The translations under genes and the position numbers were made by a program. Below are positions 21,205-32,300 of a stretch of DNA of 64,000 nucleotides, one piece after another; position 1 is the stretch's first letter; every line of letters begins with the position of its first letter. Under the pieces are notes generated by a model. The model made no database searches. It saw only the letters and a list, made by a program, of their open reading frames with translations, and had not been told where the DNA came from. Source of the DNA: Tricholomella constricta (lineage: Eukaryota; Basidiomycota; Agaricomycetes; Agaricales; Lyophyllaceae); assembly GCA_013368375.1 (NCBI GenBank), contig JAACJP010000012.1:310001-374000 (forward strand), written 5' to 3'.

Positions 21205-23471
21205 ATGGCTTATTCTCGTCGTATTACGCGCGCTACCTCTCGTTCCTGCCCTCCCACCTCAAGCCCTTCCTCTCCGCGCCTTTCCTCTCCATTATCTTCC
21301 CCTCCTCGCGCGTCTAGTCCTTCCCCTCATGCCTATGGTTCCCCTCGCGTTCTCTATGATCAATCTATGTCCCCAGAACTTTCCACCCCAGTGTCTCACC
21401 TCGCCACCCCTGCCTCTGTACACCCTTCATCTCTTTTTCCGTTGCCACCAAACCTTATTTCTGAGCATCATCCCAAAGCTTCTTCGTCAGCTGTCACGCG
21501 TCACCTCCCCGCCTTCACTCCGGAAGACATCCTCGCCGCGCATCAACATGTTGCGGATGTTCTGCGTCGCCCGCGTTCACCTGGGGCCCCTCGCATGCCG
21601 GTGGCCTCGCCTTCTCCTCCACTTGGTTCGCCTCTTCCCGTCACCCCCGCTCGTAAGGATAAAGGCAAGGGTAGGGCGTTCGCTCCGGCCTTGGACCTCG
21701 ACGCGGCCGACCGTTTCATCTCGCAGGCGCGTCCTATTGCCGGATCTTCTGCCTTGTCCATCTCCCAGGTCGCGCCTGTCGTTTCCGTCTCCCAGGTCGC
21801 GGCTGCGCTTCCTCGCGTTTCCCATGCCGCTCCTTCGCACATTCCGACCCCCCATCCAGCCACCCTTCCTGCGGTTACCCTTCCTGGCAGTCTCTCTACC
21901 GCGCCTTCCCGTACCGGTGTTCCTGGTAGTTCCGCTGCCGCGCCTTCCTGCCCTGGTGGGGCATCTTCCGGTCATCCTTCCGGCCATCCTTCCGGCCGCT
22001 TCTTCACCGAAGCCGAGCTGAACCAAATGCTCGCCGACTATGGGGAGTCTATCCGGCTTTCCCTCGTTGGGGCCGCTTCCGCGCCCTCTGTTACCTCCCG
22101 CACGTCCGCGCCCCCTCCTTCCACGAGCTCCTCTCGTTTACCTCGCTCTGCCTCCGCATTTTCTTCCGGTGCGCGTTCCGGCACCTGTTTTCCTCTCTCC
22201 CTTACTGATCCGCCTTTCCAGGCTCCTCTGCCATTCCAGGCTCCTCTGCCATTCCCGGCTCTTCCGCCGCCGTTCCTGGCCCTCCCCGCGTGTCTTCCCG
22301 CCCTTCCGCTGGGGGTGTTACCGGGACTGCGGTCCACCCTGTGCATTCCGCGTCCCAGCCGAGCCCGGGCGGTCGTCGCTCCACCGTGTCCGCCCCGTCC
22401 GGGTCCCTTCGCGGTGCACCGCGTCGTGCTACCTCTGATCGTCGCCATTCCGTGCATTTCGCAGACCTCCCGGACGTCTCGCCTTCGCGCTCCCCTGCAT
22501 CCGAGGGCATGGATATCTCTCCTAGCCAATACGGTCCCATGGAAATCAATCATTACGAGATTGTGACTCCTGACCGTGTCTCGCGCATCTTGCGCCACGG
22601 TTGGCGCGACTATATCCCATTGGATTCCCTGACCAATGAGGCTTGCAGGACGGCGGCCCTCACACCGCTTCGCCTCGACGATACTTCCCTCGCCCTTAAC
22701 GACGGCAAAATCCAATTCCGGTCCACTCCTATGGATTGTTCTAGGGAACACCAGATATCTTATTCTGAGTATCAGCAAGCTGTCCGGAACTTCGTCGCTG
22801 CCCTTCGCCTTCACTTCCATGCGCGGGGCGATTCCGCGCCTGGTGGATCTCTCGCGCGCGCCATCGCTAACGCGTATGAGGCACATTTTCAAGGCATCCT
22901 TGTGCGCCCTGATGTCGAGCGCAATTGGCCTGTGTACCGCGAGTATTGTATGATGATCCGGCGCATGTGGCAGGCTCGTCGCGTTTCGCGCCAACCTCTC
23001 TTCCGGATACAGGATTTCCAACTGTCAGTTTATTCTGGCATTGTTGAGGAGCGTCGGGATCAACGCCTCGCCGAGCTTTCCGCCCTATCCAGCTCCTCCG
23101 CTGTTGGCCCAGCGGGGAAATCCTTTCGGGAGCGTTCCGGCCGCGCCACGTCCGATCGTACCTCTTCCTCGCGCGTGGAGAACACGGGTCCTCGACAGGG
23201 CGCGCGTCCTCCCTACCGGTCCTCCGAACGCGGCCTCCGCACCATCCGCTGCATGTATTGCGCTTCCCTTGAACACAAGTTCCTACGCTGCCCCGGCCCC
23301 GGTCGTCACCTTACCAGAGGACCCGAAGGCCGTTGGAAAACGGCGACGGGGGAGCGAGTCTGCTATGGGTTCAACGGCCCTTCGGGTTGTACGGTCCAAA
23401 ATTGTGAGTACCTGCACAGTTGCTCCCTCTGCGGCACCTCCATCCACGGTGCCCAGCAGTGCGCTGCGTGA
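21205..23471 (+). CDS. Retrotransposon gag-like protein with zinc knuckles (spliced)
   Basis: Two open frames (21205-22168 and 22222-23471) join through a 53-nt putative intron with borders GTGCGC...TTTCCAG and compatible phase, giving 737 residues. The N-terminal half is Ser/Pro/Ala-rich and basic. A globular part (~residues 430-600) has predicted helices. The C-terminus has three metal-binding motifs: C-x2-C-x4-H-x4-C (CMYCASLEHKFLRC, ~665-678), a CCCH-like C-x8-C-x4-C-x3-H (~702-721), and a second C-x2-C-x4-H-x4-C (CSLCGTSIHGAQQC, ~722-735). This knuckle array is typical of gag proteins in the DIRS/Ngaro order. Without the intron, a frameshift would be needed. Confidence 0.78.
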
Positions 23472-25128
23472 TTTCTTTCTGCCCATTACGACCCCTCTCC
23501 GGTCTGAGCGCTGGACGGCTTTGCTCTCGGAGGTTGGAGGTCTTGACCTGTTCGCGGATGTTCCTATCGGTCTGCAGTGTGGATTCAGCCTGGGGCTGGA
23601 CGAGTTTTCCTTAGACCACACATTTTCTCCCCCTAACCACTACAAGTCTCCTGTACATCATCGTTTTGTTGTCGACAAATATGCGGAAGAAATTCGTCTT
23701 GGGCGCGTTTCCGCCGGTTTCTCTCCTGACCTTATGACCGAGCTATTTGGACACTATCGTACCGCACCCCTCAACGTAATCGAGAGCTCTTCAGGAAAGC
23801 TTCGCATCACGGTTGATCATTCTTATCCCCGTAATAACCCCTCTATTCCTTCGATCAACTCGAGAATCGACTCCAAACACTTTCAGTGTGCCTGGGGCAC
23901 CTTTTCCGCATGCTACCTCCTGGTGGCTGATGCTCCCCCGGATTCCGAAGTTTGCGTTTTCGACGTGGACGCGGCCTTTCGCAACATCCCCACTCGACCT
24001 CGCGATCGCCCTTTCACTGCGATTCGGATCGGGGACCTCATCCACCTTGATGGTCGTCTCAACTTTGGGATTTGCCCCGCGCCCGGGATTTTCGGCCGCG
24101 TCGCCGATGCCATCGTTTTCATTTATCTCAGGTTCGGGATCGACGCGCTTCTGAAGTGGGTTGATGACTTTATATTTTTTCGCTATCCTCGCGGTTCTCG
24201 TGCCGATGGGTCTCCGATCTTTAGCTACGACGAGTCTCTGATTTGGTCAATTGCCGAGGATCTAGGATGGCCTTGGGCTCGCGAGAAGTTTGTTCCTTTC
24301 GCGACTTCCTTTACTTATATTGGTTTCCTTTGGAGTTTGAGCGACAAGACGGTTTCTCTCCCGGTAGCTAAACGCACTAAGTATCTCGCGAAACTCGACG
24401 CTTGGGATCTTGGCTGTTCCGTTACGCTCAAGGATGTTGAGTCCATTATTGGTACTCTAAACCATGTCACCTTGGTCGTTCCCGTTGGCCGTTCCTACCT
24501 TCCGGCCTTGTACCGTTTCCGGGCATCCTTTTCCCCATCTTCTTCGCCGTGGACGCATCATCGCATTACGCCTGCTGTTTACGCGGAGGTTTCCTGGTGG
24601 CGATCCACCCTCTCCCTCAACTGGTGTGGCATCCACATCGCCCGTCCACCCGCACCTCTCGATACTGCGATCTTTGTCGACGCGTCCACTTCTTGGGGTA
24701 TTGGTTTCCTTCTGGACGGGAAGTGGCTGGCCTGGCAGCTACGACCGGGTTGGAAGGCGGATGGCCGGGATATCGGTTGGGCAGAGATGGTTGCCGTGGA
24801 TCTTGCTCTTCGTGCGATTGTTTCCTCAGGACGACGTAATTGCCATCTTGTCCTGCGCTCAGACAATGCAGGCGTCGTCGGTGCTCTCGCTGCAGGCCGC
24901 TCTCGCAACTCGGAACAAAATGCTATTCTGCGGCGCATTGTGTCTAATTTCCAGGCGCACGGCATTTGGCTCACCACTACATGGGTGTCCACTAATGATA
25001 ACCCGGCGGACGGACCTTCACGCGGCATTTTCCCTTCCCGACGGTCTCTGTTCGCATTCCCTCCCGCTATCCCGGGCTACCTGTCCCCTTTTGTTTTTCC
25101 TTCCGTTGCCTACAATGCATTAACGTAA
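23041..25128 (+). CDS. Reverse transcriptase-RNase H of Ngaro-like element
   Basis: This is a 695-codon open frame overlapping the end of gag in the +1 frame. The overlapping first ~145 codons look like the shadow of gag, and the conserved domain starts near residue 150. RT motifs: LRITVDHSYPRN, motif A VFDVDAAFRNIP (D308/D310), motif B GICPAPGIFGRVAD (~343-356), and the catalytic WVDDF (D375-D376). RNase H: IFVDAST (D547), WAEM (E582), RSDNA (D608) and NPADGPS (D657), the expected D-E-D-D series. The VDD box and direct RT-RH linkage without integrase fit DIRS-order elements. How translation starts (frameshift or internal initiation) is not resolved by sequence. Confidence 0.88.
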   Translation: MLRSVGINASPSFPPYPAPPLLAQRGNPFGSVPAAPRPIVPLPRAWRTRVLDRARVLPTGPPNAASAPSAACIALPLNTSSYAAPAPVVTLPEDPKAVGKRRRGSESAMGSTALRVVRSKIVSTCTVAPSAAPPSTVPSSALRDFFLPITTPLRSERWTALLSEVGGLDLFADVPIGLQCGFSLGLDEFSLDHTFSPPNHYKSPVHHRFVVDKYAEEIRLGRVSAGFSPDLMTELFGHYRTAPLNVIESSSGKLRITVDHSYPRNNPSIPSINSRIDSKHFQCAWGTFSACYLLVADAPPDSEVCVFDVDAAFRNIPTRPRDRPFTAIRIGDLIHLDGRLNFGICPAPGIFGRVADAIVFIYLRFGIDALLKWVDDFIFFRYPRGSRADGSPIFSYDESLIWSIAEDLGWPWAREKFVPFATSFTYIGFLWSLSDKTVSLPVAKRTKYLAKLDAWDLGCSVTLKDVESIIGTLNHVTLVVPVGRSYLPALYRFRASFSPSSSPWTHHRITPAVYAEVSWWRSTLSLNWCGIHIARPPAPLDTAIFVDASTSWGIGFLLDGKWLAWQLRPGWKADGRDIGWAEMVAVDLALRAIVSSGRRNCHLVLRSDNAGVVGALAAGRSRNSEQNAILRRIVSNFQAHGIWLTTTWVSTNDNPADGPSRGIFPSRRSLFAFPPAIPGYLSPFVFPSVAYNALT

Positions 25129-25229
25129 TTTGTGCTACGCGTTCTTCCCTACGAGGAACTGTTGTATTACTTCTGTTAATGCAATATCTTTCTTATGTAA
25201 ATTCCGCCGGTCACTAGCTCGGCGTTCAT

Positions 25230-26387
25230 GTGGCTGACATGGCACACATCGTTTTTCCCATGTTCCCCCACCTTGTCCCTTCCCAAATGCGCCCCAGCCC
25301 TTCCTTGGTTGCCCCGGTCGTCGCCGAGTTGGCTGCTGCTTGGTCCGCCATGCTTGTACGCGCTGTCACGCCTCCTTCTTTGGATTCTGATGCTGCGTCC
25401 TTGGACATTTCCAACGTCGCGACGGCCCTTTCTCACGCATGGCGGCCTTCCACAAAAGCGAGGTATTCCGGCGCGGTTACGCAATTCCTGGACTTCTGCA
25501 CAACACGGCAGATTCCGCCTTGGGAATACTTGCCTGCTTCCGAGAAGATTTTGTGCTCGTTCGCCGCTTCGTTCGTTGGTAGGCTGGCCGGGCGCACTAT
25601 TCGGAATAAGTGTTCGGCACTACGCGGTTGGCACATCGAAAATAACGTCCCTTGGCTCGGAAGCGTCCAATTGGACTATGTCATCAAAGGTTGCGAGAAT
25701 ATGCGTCCCTTAGTCTCCCGACAATTGCCGCGAGCTGCCATTACGATGCCCATGTTGCATGCACTGACCTTGCATCTAAGTCCTGCCGATCCTTTCGACG
25801 CTTGTGTACTGTTCGTGGCTACAACGTGCTTCTGGGGCCAACTTCGGCTGGGGGAATTGCTTCCTGTTTCCGAGAATCGCTACGTCCCCGGCTCTTTGCC
25901 TACCTGGCGTGATGTTCGACCACCCAACGCGAATGGTTCGCGTATGTTGCATCTCCCGCAAACTAAGTGCGGGGGCTCCCTCGGCGAGGATGTCATGATT
26001 ACTCGACAACAGGACTGCGACCCGATTGCGGCTCTGCGCGCACATAGGTTCTTGAGCGGTGCTGCGGAGGACGCGCCTCTTGCAAGCTTCGTCACGGCTG
26101 ATGGATCCCGTCGCGTTCTTTCGAAACATTCGTTCTTACGTCGTTGCCGATCTATCCTCCTGCCAGCCGGTTTTGCTCCCATTTCCGGACACAGTTTTCG
26201 AATTGGGGGCACTACGCATCTCCTGTTGTCAGGTGTACCTCCGGACATTGTGAAGATTATGGGACGCTGGTCTTCGGATTCCTTCTTGCGCTATTGGCGT
26301 TCACTTGATTTGATTGCGCCTTTGTACGCGGAGCTTTTGATACCACTTTTCACCAAAAGGGATTTCTCAGTTCACCCTTCGGCTTGA
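25230..26387 (+). CDS. Tyrosine recombinase of Ngaro-like element
   Basis: 385 residues. The N-terminal part (residues ~60-150) has the core-binding fold pattern (WRPSTKARYSGAVTQFLDFC...). The catalytic domain carries R206 (GQLRLGE), K246 (QTKCGG), H321-x-x-R324 (HSFRIGG), W347 (GRW) and nucleophile Y355 (FLRYWR), a complete active-site set. It would integrate a circular DNA copy by site-specific strand exchange. This explains why no target-site duplication is seen. The gene ends 52 bp before B1. Sequence context rules out a Crypton, which lacks RT. Confidence 0.9.
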   Translation: MADMAHIVFPMFPHLVPSQMRPSPSLVAPVVAELAAAWSAMLVRAVTPPSLDSDAASLDISNVATALSHAWRPSTKARYSGAVTQFLDFCTTRQIPPWEYLPASEKILCSFAASFVGRLAGRTIRNKCSALRGWHIENNVPWLGSVQLDYVIKGCENMRPLVSRQLPRAAITMPMLHALTLHLSPADPFDACVLFVATTCFWGQLRLGELLPVSENRYVPGSLPTWRDVRPPNANGSRMLHLPQTKCGGSLGEDVMITRQQDCDPIAALRAHRFLSGAAEDAPLASFVTADGSRRVLSKHSFLRRCRSILLPAGFAPISGHSFRIGGTTHLLLSGVPPDIVKIMGRWSSDSFLRYWRSLDLIAPLYAELLIPLFTKRDFSVHPSA

Positions 26388-26439
26388 TTCTCAGGGGGTC
26401 ATCATCTCAGGTTCTGATGCGCCTCTGGGCTTATATTTG

Positions 26440-26581
26440 TGGGTTATTGCATTCCCTGATCATTCAGACCCCCTGATTTTCGGCCTAATGGCTGAAAATT
26501 CGCCCATCTGTAACGTTGGAGTTGTGCTGGTAAAATAATAATAATAAATCATTATTGTCATGAAGTAAACCTAGCACGAAA
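26440..26581 (+). repeat. Split direct repeat B1
   Basis: This 142-bp copy begins TGGGTTATTGCATTCCC just after the recombinase gene and ends GCACGAAA. It is identical to B2 and runs without a gap into A2. Confidence 0.92.
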
Positions 26582-26775
26582 TAGATGTCCTCTGAAAGGA
26601 GGCACGGGATGAGAGAGGGACACGTTTTGGGGTGTGACACGCACATGACTTGGGTTCCTTGATTTCGGACTACATCCTCCTCAACAGAAACGCGTCCGAT
26701 TTCCTTCAATCAAGGTCCTTACTCTCCAAGCTCCTGTACGGACTGTACATCCATTCGAAGATTTGTAGTTTCGCA
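26582..26775 (+). repeat. Split direct repeat A2
   Basis: This is the second 194-bp copy of A1. In the Ngaro replication model, the B1-A2 junction serves as the template joining the two termini. Confidence 0.92.
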
Positions 26776-26901
26776 CCCACCATCCCTCCCTATTTGTCTT
26801 CTTTTTCCTCCCCTCCCACCCTGTCTTTTTAGACGCACATTTGTTTGTACTTTCTTCTTTCCTTATTATTGTACCAGCTTTCTCTTTCGTGCTGACTGAT
26901 C

Positions 26902-27043
26902 TGGGTTATTGCATTCCCTGATCATTCAGACCCCCTGATTTTCGGCCTAATGGCTGAAAATTCGCCCATCTGTAACGTTGGAGTTGTGCTGGTAAAATAA
27001 TAATAATAAATCATTATTGTCATGAAGTAAACCTAGCACGAAA
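26902..27043 (+). repeat. Split direct repeat B2
   Basis: This is the second 142-bp copy of B1 and forms the right terminus of the element. It is separated from A2 by a 126-bp pyrimidine-rich unique stretch. Confidence 0.92.
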
Positions 27044-27169
27044 CCCATCAAACCCTAACCCGAGCCGTTGTACACGCACGTGCCTAGCAACGGTCATCGA
27101 CGTACTGCGCGCTCTCAAGTTATTCAACACATTCTTTCACCTTCTTTACCGCGAGGAAACGTCGTTAAG

Positions 27170-29099
27170 ATGATGACCCAGATGCGCTATGCGCTCTTGG
27201 TACTGGCTATGATCGTATGTCTCTCAGCGTGCATCCAAGTGCAGTCAGCTCACTTTCCCCTTAGATCAGTCTGCACTACATCCTCACCTTCTCTAACGAA
27301 AATTATGGTCAAGCTACGTCCTTTTCGAACATCAAGGAGAAGATCACTGGCCATAAGAACGTGCCTCCGTATCAAAATCCTGTTCCCGAGGAGTACTATA
27401 TTCAGACGAACAAGACAGAGCCACCCTCACGCAAAGCCAATGCCGTATTCGTCATGCTAGGTGTGCCACATCGAATACTTCTCCGCCGAGCGCTTCTGAA
27501 ATACCGTATGTCTAGCGCGCAACTCTGATCTGAATGGGGCTGTCAGCAGTATCAAGCAGATGGAAGACCGGTTCAACAAAAAATTCCAATATCCTTACGT
27601 CTTCCTCAACGACCAAGAGTTTGACGAGGCCTTCAAGAGGTAGCAATAATTGTATTTCATTGAAGACCCATTTCTAATCGCTGCATCCCAGTCGGGTGTC
27701 CAAACTGACTGATGCCAAGGTCGAGTTTGGGGTCATTCCCAAGGACCACTGGAATCAGCCTGATAGCATTGACGAAGAGAAAGCCTCCGCAGCTCGAGAG
27801 ACAATGTCTAAGAACGGGGTTATTTACGGAGGTAAGTTAACTTATCATACTCATTATTTCATAAGCTAGACCGTCTTGACCCGTAGGGAGTGTCCCGTAT
27901 GTGTCTCCTAAGCCGCCGCACTAAAGCCACACTAACGTATCTCAGGTACCGCAATATGTGTCGCTTCAACTCCGGCGTAAGTTGTCGGATCGTGGTTTGG
28001 CATCAGTTTTATTAATCCGCTCCCAGTTCTTCTATAAACACGAACTCCTCAAACCGTATAAGTATTACTGGAGGTATCTCGATCTCTTTTTGTGACTATT
28101 GAACCAGATTTCTCAATACCCCGTTTTAGAGTCGAGTAGGTTATATCGTGTCCATCGCACTCACCTGTTAACGTTCCCTCAAGGCCTGATGTCAAGTTCT
28201 TCTGTGACCTTGATTATGACCCGTTCTTGATTATGCAGGATCAGAACAAAGTTTACGGTTAGTTTCATTTTACGCTTTGTTTTGAAGCTATATACTAAGA
28301 TTTAAATCAAGGCTTTACTGTTTCACTCTATGAATATGAGGCTACCATCCCTACCCTTTGGGATGCCGTCAAAGGTAGCGTTCGTCCTGTTCCCGACCTG
28401 TAACCTCTCATCTGATTTTAAACTGTAGACTTCACAAGCAAGAACCCAGGCTTGGTCTCTCCTGACAACGCGATGGCTTTCCTTTCGGATGACGGTGGCG
28501 AAACGTATAATCGCTGCCATTGTACGCTACGCCAGTTCTCTGGGATGCTTCCAACGATTGATCAATTGCTTAGTCTGGAGCAACTTTGAAATTGCTGACC
28601 TTGATCTCTGGCGTGGCGAGGCATACAACAAATTCTTCGATTTCTTAGATGCGCAAGGTGGTTTCTATTACGAAGTGGGTATCAGGTTTCTTTCTGAATC
28701 CTATCTCATTTAACATTCGGACAGCGCTGGGGAGACGCTCCAGTTCATAGCATCGGTGCGGCACTCTTTGCGAAGAAGGAACAAATTGTAGGTCGGCATA
28801 CCTGTGTGTTCCTGATGCATTGCTAATGTTTTGGGGGTAGCACTTTTTCAACGACATAGGCAAGCTTAAATTATCATTGTACATCTCGATTTTTAATTTG
28901 GTTGACAGGATATCGACATGAACCTTTCCAACATTGTCCACAAGGGGCATCACATGCGAGGGGGAAGTGCTGGTGCGACGAGTCGCAGAATTTCGGTGAG
29001 TTCGAGGGATAATTCGGATTGATCCTTGACAATACTTATGAGCTCCCAGATTACGAGTGGTACTCTTGCTTGAAGAAGTACGACTCCATGTTCTCATAG
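27170..29099 (+). CDS. Glycosyltransferase family 15 alpha-1,2-mannosyltransferase (KRE2/MNT1-like)
   Basis: This gene has about fourteen small exons. The product starts MMTQMRYALLVLAMIISLHY, a short cytosolic tail plus signal anchor, so it is a type II Golgi membrane protein. GT15 motifs follow in order: NAVFVMLARNSDL, SSIKQMEDRFN, YPYVFLND, GVIYGGSVPYRNMCRFNSGFF, YYWRVEPDVKFFCDLDYDPF, TIPTLWDAVKDF, YNRCHFWSNFEIADLDLWRG, and DIGYRHEPFQHCPQGASHARGKCWC near the end. These enzymes add alpha-1,2-mannose to O- and N-glycans of cell-wall proteins. One intron (28860-28908, 49 nt) uses a GC donor (GCAAGC) with an AG acceptor. The start codon is 126 bp from the right end of the retrotransposon. Confidence 0.92.
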
Positions 29100-29305
29100 A
29101 CCGCCCATGTAATACAAGAGTTCCGCTATAATTCTGCAACTTCGCTGTGAACTGAGTAGCTTCTTGATTCCCGGACAAGTGTCTCTGCCAGCACCAAGGT
29201 CATTACTATCAGGAAAAAATAAGAATGCTGCGGTATGTTGTCCTAAATCATAACATGTTCCCCGCGCACCGAAGCGAAAACATGTAATATGAAGACTTTG
29301 CCAGC

Positions 29306-32300
29306 TTATAGGATTGACTGTGAATAATATTGATACTGGAGCATGAAGTCAGAGAGTGCCTCAACTGAGAAAGAATGCGGCGCACCGAATCATAGAGTCG
29401 CGTCCAGTGCGATCCCAGCGAGCTGTCTATTAATCGATCCACATAGCCTCCAACCAAGGAATGGGTTAACACAGGCTGGAAACGTTCCCGTAGCTGAATG
29501 GACGTCTGCTCTCCGAAGGCAGCGAAACACGGAAGAGTCGAATCTATGATAACAAGAAAAAAGTCAACCTTGTAAAGACGCAGTGCATTCCCTGCATGGA
29601 CTTACCCTTTTGCATTAACTCAACCAAAGCTACAAACGGACATCAAGATTTTGCAAGCAAGGCAAAGGCGAAGGAACATACTGATAATCCTGTCGCAATG
29701 CTTGCGCGCTGCCTCGAACCCTTCCCTGAAAAGACGTCTAAATTCGAGGAACGGGACTCCGTCCACACCCCCAAGCACTTCAATATACTCGGCTGGGAGC
29801 TTAAACGGTGCTGCCTCAAATCCAATGTTCCCTGGCGTATTGCTCAAAATAAAACCGAAGTCAATGTGAATCAGGTGCCCGTCACGATCCAACAGGATAT
29901 TGCCATTGTGTCGATCTTTGACCTGAAGAAGGTAGGTCACCACCGAATATCCTAGCGGAAGGGTAAGTCAACAGGAAAGTTTTCGTCGAAGAAAGTGTAA
30001 ACCTGCTAGCGATTTCGCGAAGTTGCGTTGAGCTCGAGCGAACTTTGCAGACGATGGGTCTCCATATGTCTGGAAACGAATTGAGGAATATGGTTCTTAA
30101 GAACGAGTCCAGTATGTACCGATTTGAAATGGTCCAAGAGCGTGACGTGGCCCAACCTGCCTTCAGCAATGCGTCGGGCATACTCTGCCTTCTTGATGGA
30201 ATGTATCGACACAGCATCGGTTATAGTCTCGACCAACCCAGACGTTCCGCCTGTGATTAGGATCCGGAAGCTAGATACGATTATCAACGTTTTGTAGATA
30301 CTCGACTGCGCGGCAAGCTTACTATCGGACCCAACACGGACATTTCTCCTCTTCCCATATCCGTTGGAACTCTTGGATGAGTTGTACAGCAAGCTGCTCC
30401 TGCCGCAGGTCACCACCGGTTTTGATGATGACGGAGACGCAATCCCAGTTGGCTGAATGACTGCTGAGATACACCCAAATGACACTTAAAGCAGGAGATG
30501 ATACCTAGGTGACCGTATGGTGAGCCGTGCCGGATTCGGCTCTGAAATTTGGTTGAATGTTGGTTCAGCTTTGAGAATTTATTCTGAAGACTCGTCATAC
30601 CTTCTTAGCTGCCCATGACTCGCTGAAGACCACAGCGGATGGGTCGGCTTTATTCAGCTCGCGCCGAATGATGCCTTCGTCTTCTGCAGACTTCATACTA
30701 CCGCTGATGTCGAGCCGCATTATCCCATCGCCATCACGTGTTTCGCGCATCCGCTCCATCCGCTGTTCTTCGAGGGCAAGCATCTCCTTCATTATTCTAT
30801 CCCGGATGGCAGCAGCTTCCGCATGTTGGAGTTTCATACGATGTTGCGAGTGATCAGACGTAGGAGGAGCAGCGGATTTGAAGGATGATTGATCGGGACT
30901 AGTGAGCCATTTGGATCCAGAGAGCCAGTTCCCTGATTGTTGTGAGCTACCTGATAGGCCAGGCTGAGGAACGGGAGTGACTTGTTCTCGAACAAGGCTT
31001 GCATTGAGCTGAGCGAGCATAATCGCAGCAGTGCGCATTCGTTCGGAGTAGTCATCGAGGGATAACGTCTGAGGGCTGTCAGTGGCATTGGGGGAATGCT
31101 CCTGAGAGTGATGACTGGTCGCGATTGCATGATTAGGAGATCGTGTCGCGGAATGGTTCACAGACAATGGCAGAGGTATTCGAGCAGACAGTGAAGCATT
31201 CTCCCCGATTGGTGTTGACGGAAATTGAGATGATCGTGACCAGGCTGCCATGTCAAGTTCCCGATTTTTGGGCGGTGGAGGTAGCACGATTGATTCAGAC
31301 AAATCAGCTGTCCGAGATCGAAGAGACTGGTCTGTGCCATATAGCTGTTCCACTAGATCTATCTCCTCGTCATCGGTTGGAAACGCTGCAGATGCTGGCG
31401 TTGTCGTAATTGCCATTGCAGGACGTGTCCATAATCTCGGTGAATCTGTGCGTACTACATCGACGCCGTTAGCGGTTATCGTTTCAGGCTGGGAACGCGC
31501 GGTGCGAAGATTGTTGAAAGGGACCAGATCCCGAGACGTTCCTTTCCGCTCATCCTCCTTGGTCACAATTTTTTTTAGGACTTCCTTATTGCTCCGTTTC
31601 GCTGGTTCAAAATCCAAGTCGTCGTTGAGTATTTCGATAAGCAAGAGATAAGGGGCTCGTTCTGCCGAGTTCAAGACCACACTTTCACCGGGAGGTATAC
31701 GAACTATCCGGTGATGTGGTTGGGTGTGACCGTGTGCCGTCTTAGAATCTGAAGACGAACACCACATGGGCATGCAAACCTGTGCATGTGTCAATGGATG
31801 TCAAAGGGGCGGGTATTGTGGCGATACTGACTTCGGCGGGAAGCTTATGATTCAATGCAGTTAACTCTGCTCTAAGGGCGCTGACTCGTGCTGGTCGGGG
31901 TATTACTAAAAGCCGATTGCATATGTTTTCTAAGCTAAGGAGAAATTGAACCTGACAGGAATTCAGCTCATTCAGCTCTGCCGTGTACTGTTACAAAGCA
32001 AAGTAGCATACCTCGGAGCGACAATAATGTCCTCGCAAAAGTTGTTCTTGTGATTGCTTGTTATAAGTTTCCAACAGTGCATCTGCCCTACTTATGGTGG
32101 CAGACCGGGGCATTGGCCGAGCCGAAGGAATGGACGGTGAGGATGAGTAGGGAATAGTGACATGGTCCGCATCAAGTTGTCCCAGAGGATCTTCAGATGC
32201 CCGTGATCGTCGTATGTTTCGTAAATGCAGAGGCAGAGCAGGCACGGTCTGGGCTGCCCCAATCGTCTGACGACGCGTAAAAGTCCCTGGCTTTGGGGCA

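Larger units (their letters stand above)
20945..27043 (+). mobile_element. Ngaro-like tyrosine-recombinase retrotransposon, about 6.1 kb, apparently intact
   Basis: The element has the order A1 (20945-21138), internal genes, B1 (26440-26581), A2 (26582-26775), a 126-bp spacer, B2 (26902-27043). A1 and A2 are 194 bp and B1 and B2 142 bp, and I found no mismatch within either pair. B1 abuts A2 directly. This split-direct-repeat layout is diagnostic of Ngaro-type members of the DIRS order. Three protein genes in the + orientation encode a zinc-knuckle gag, RT-RNase H and a tyrosine recombinase; there is no aspartic protease or DDE integrase. No target-site duplication is visible at the ends, as expected for recombinase-mediated integration. 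Identical repeats and open frames suggest recent insertion. Confidence 0.9.

Noticed and set aside
21543..23021. Long Arg/Gly-rich minus-strand frames across gag
   Set aside because: They are shadows of the GC-biased, Ser/Pro-rich gag coding sequence and have no domain features.
26650..26832. Small ORF inside A2 resembling the start of the frame upstream of gag
   Set aside because: It is simply the A repeat copied a second time; no separate gene is implied.
20945..27043. LTR retrotransposon (Gypsy/Copia) or Crypton
   Set aside because: The repeats are split (A1, B1-A2, B2) rather than two full LTRs, there is no protease or DDE integrase, and the presence of RT excludes a Crypton.
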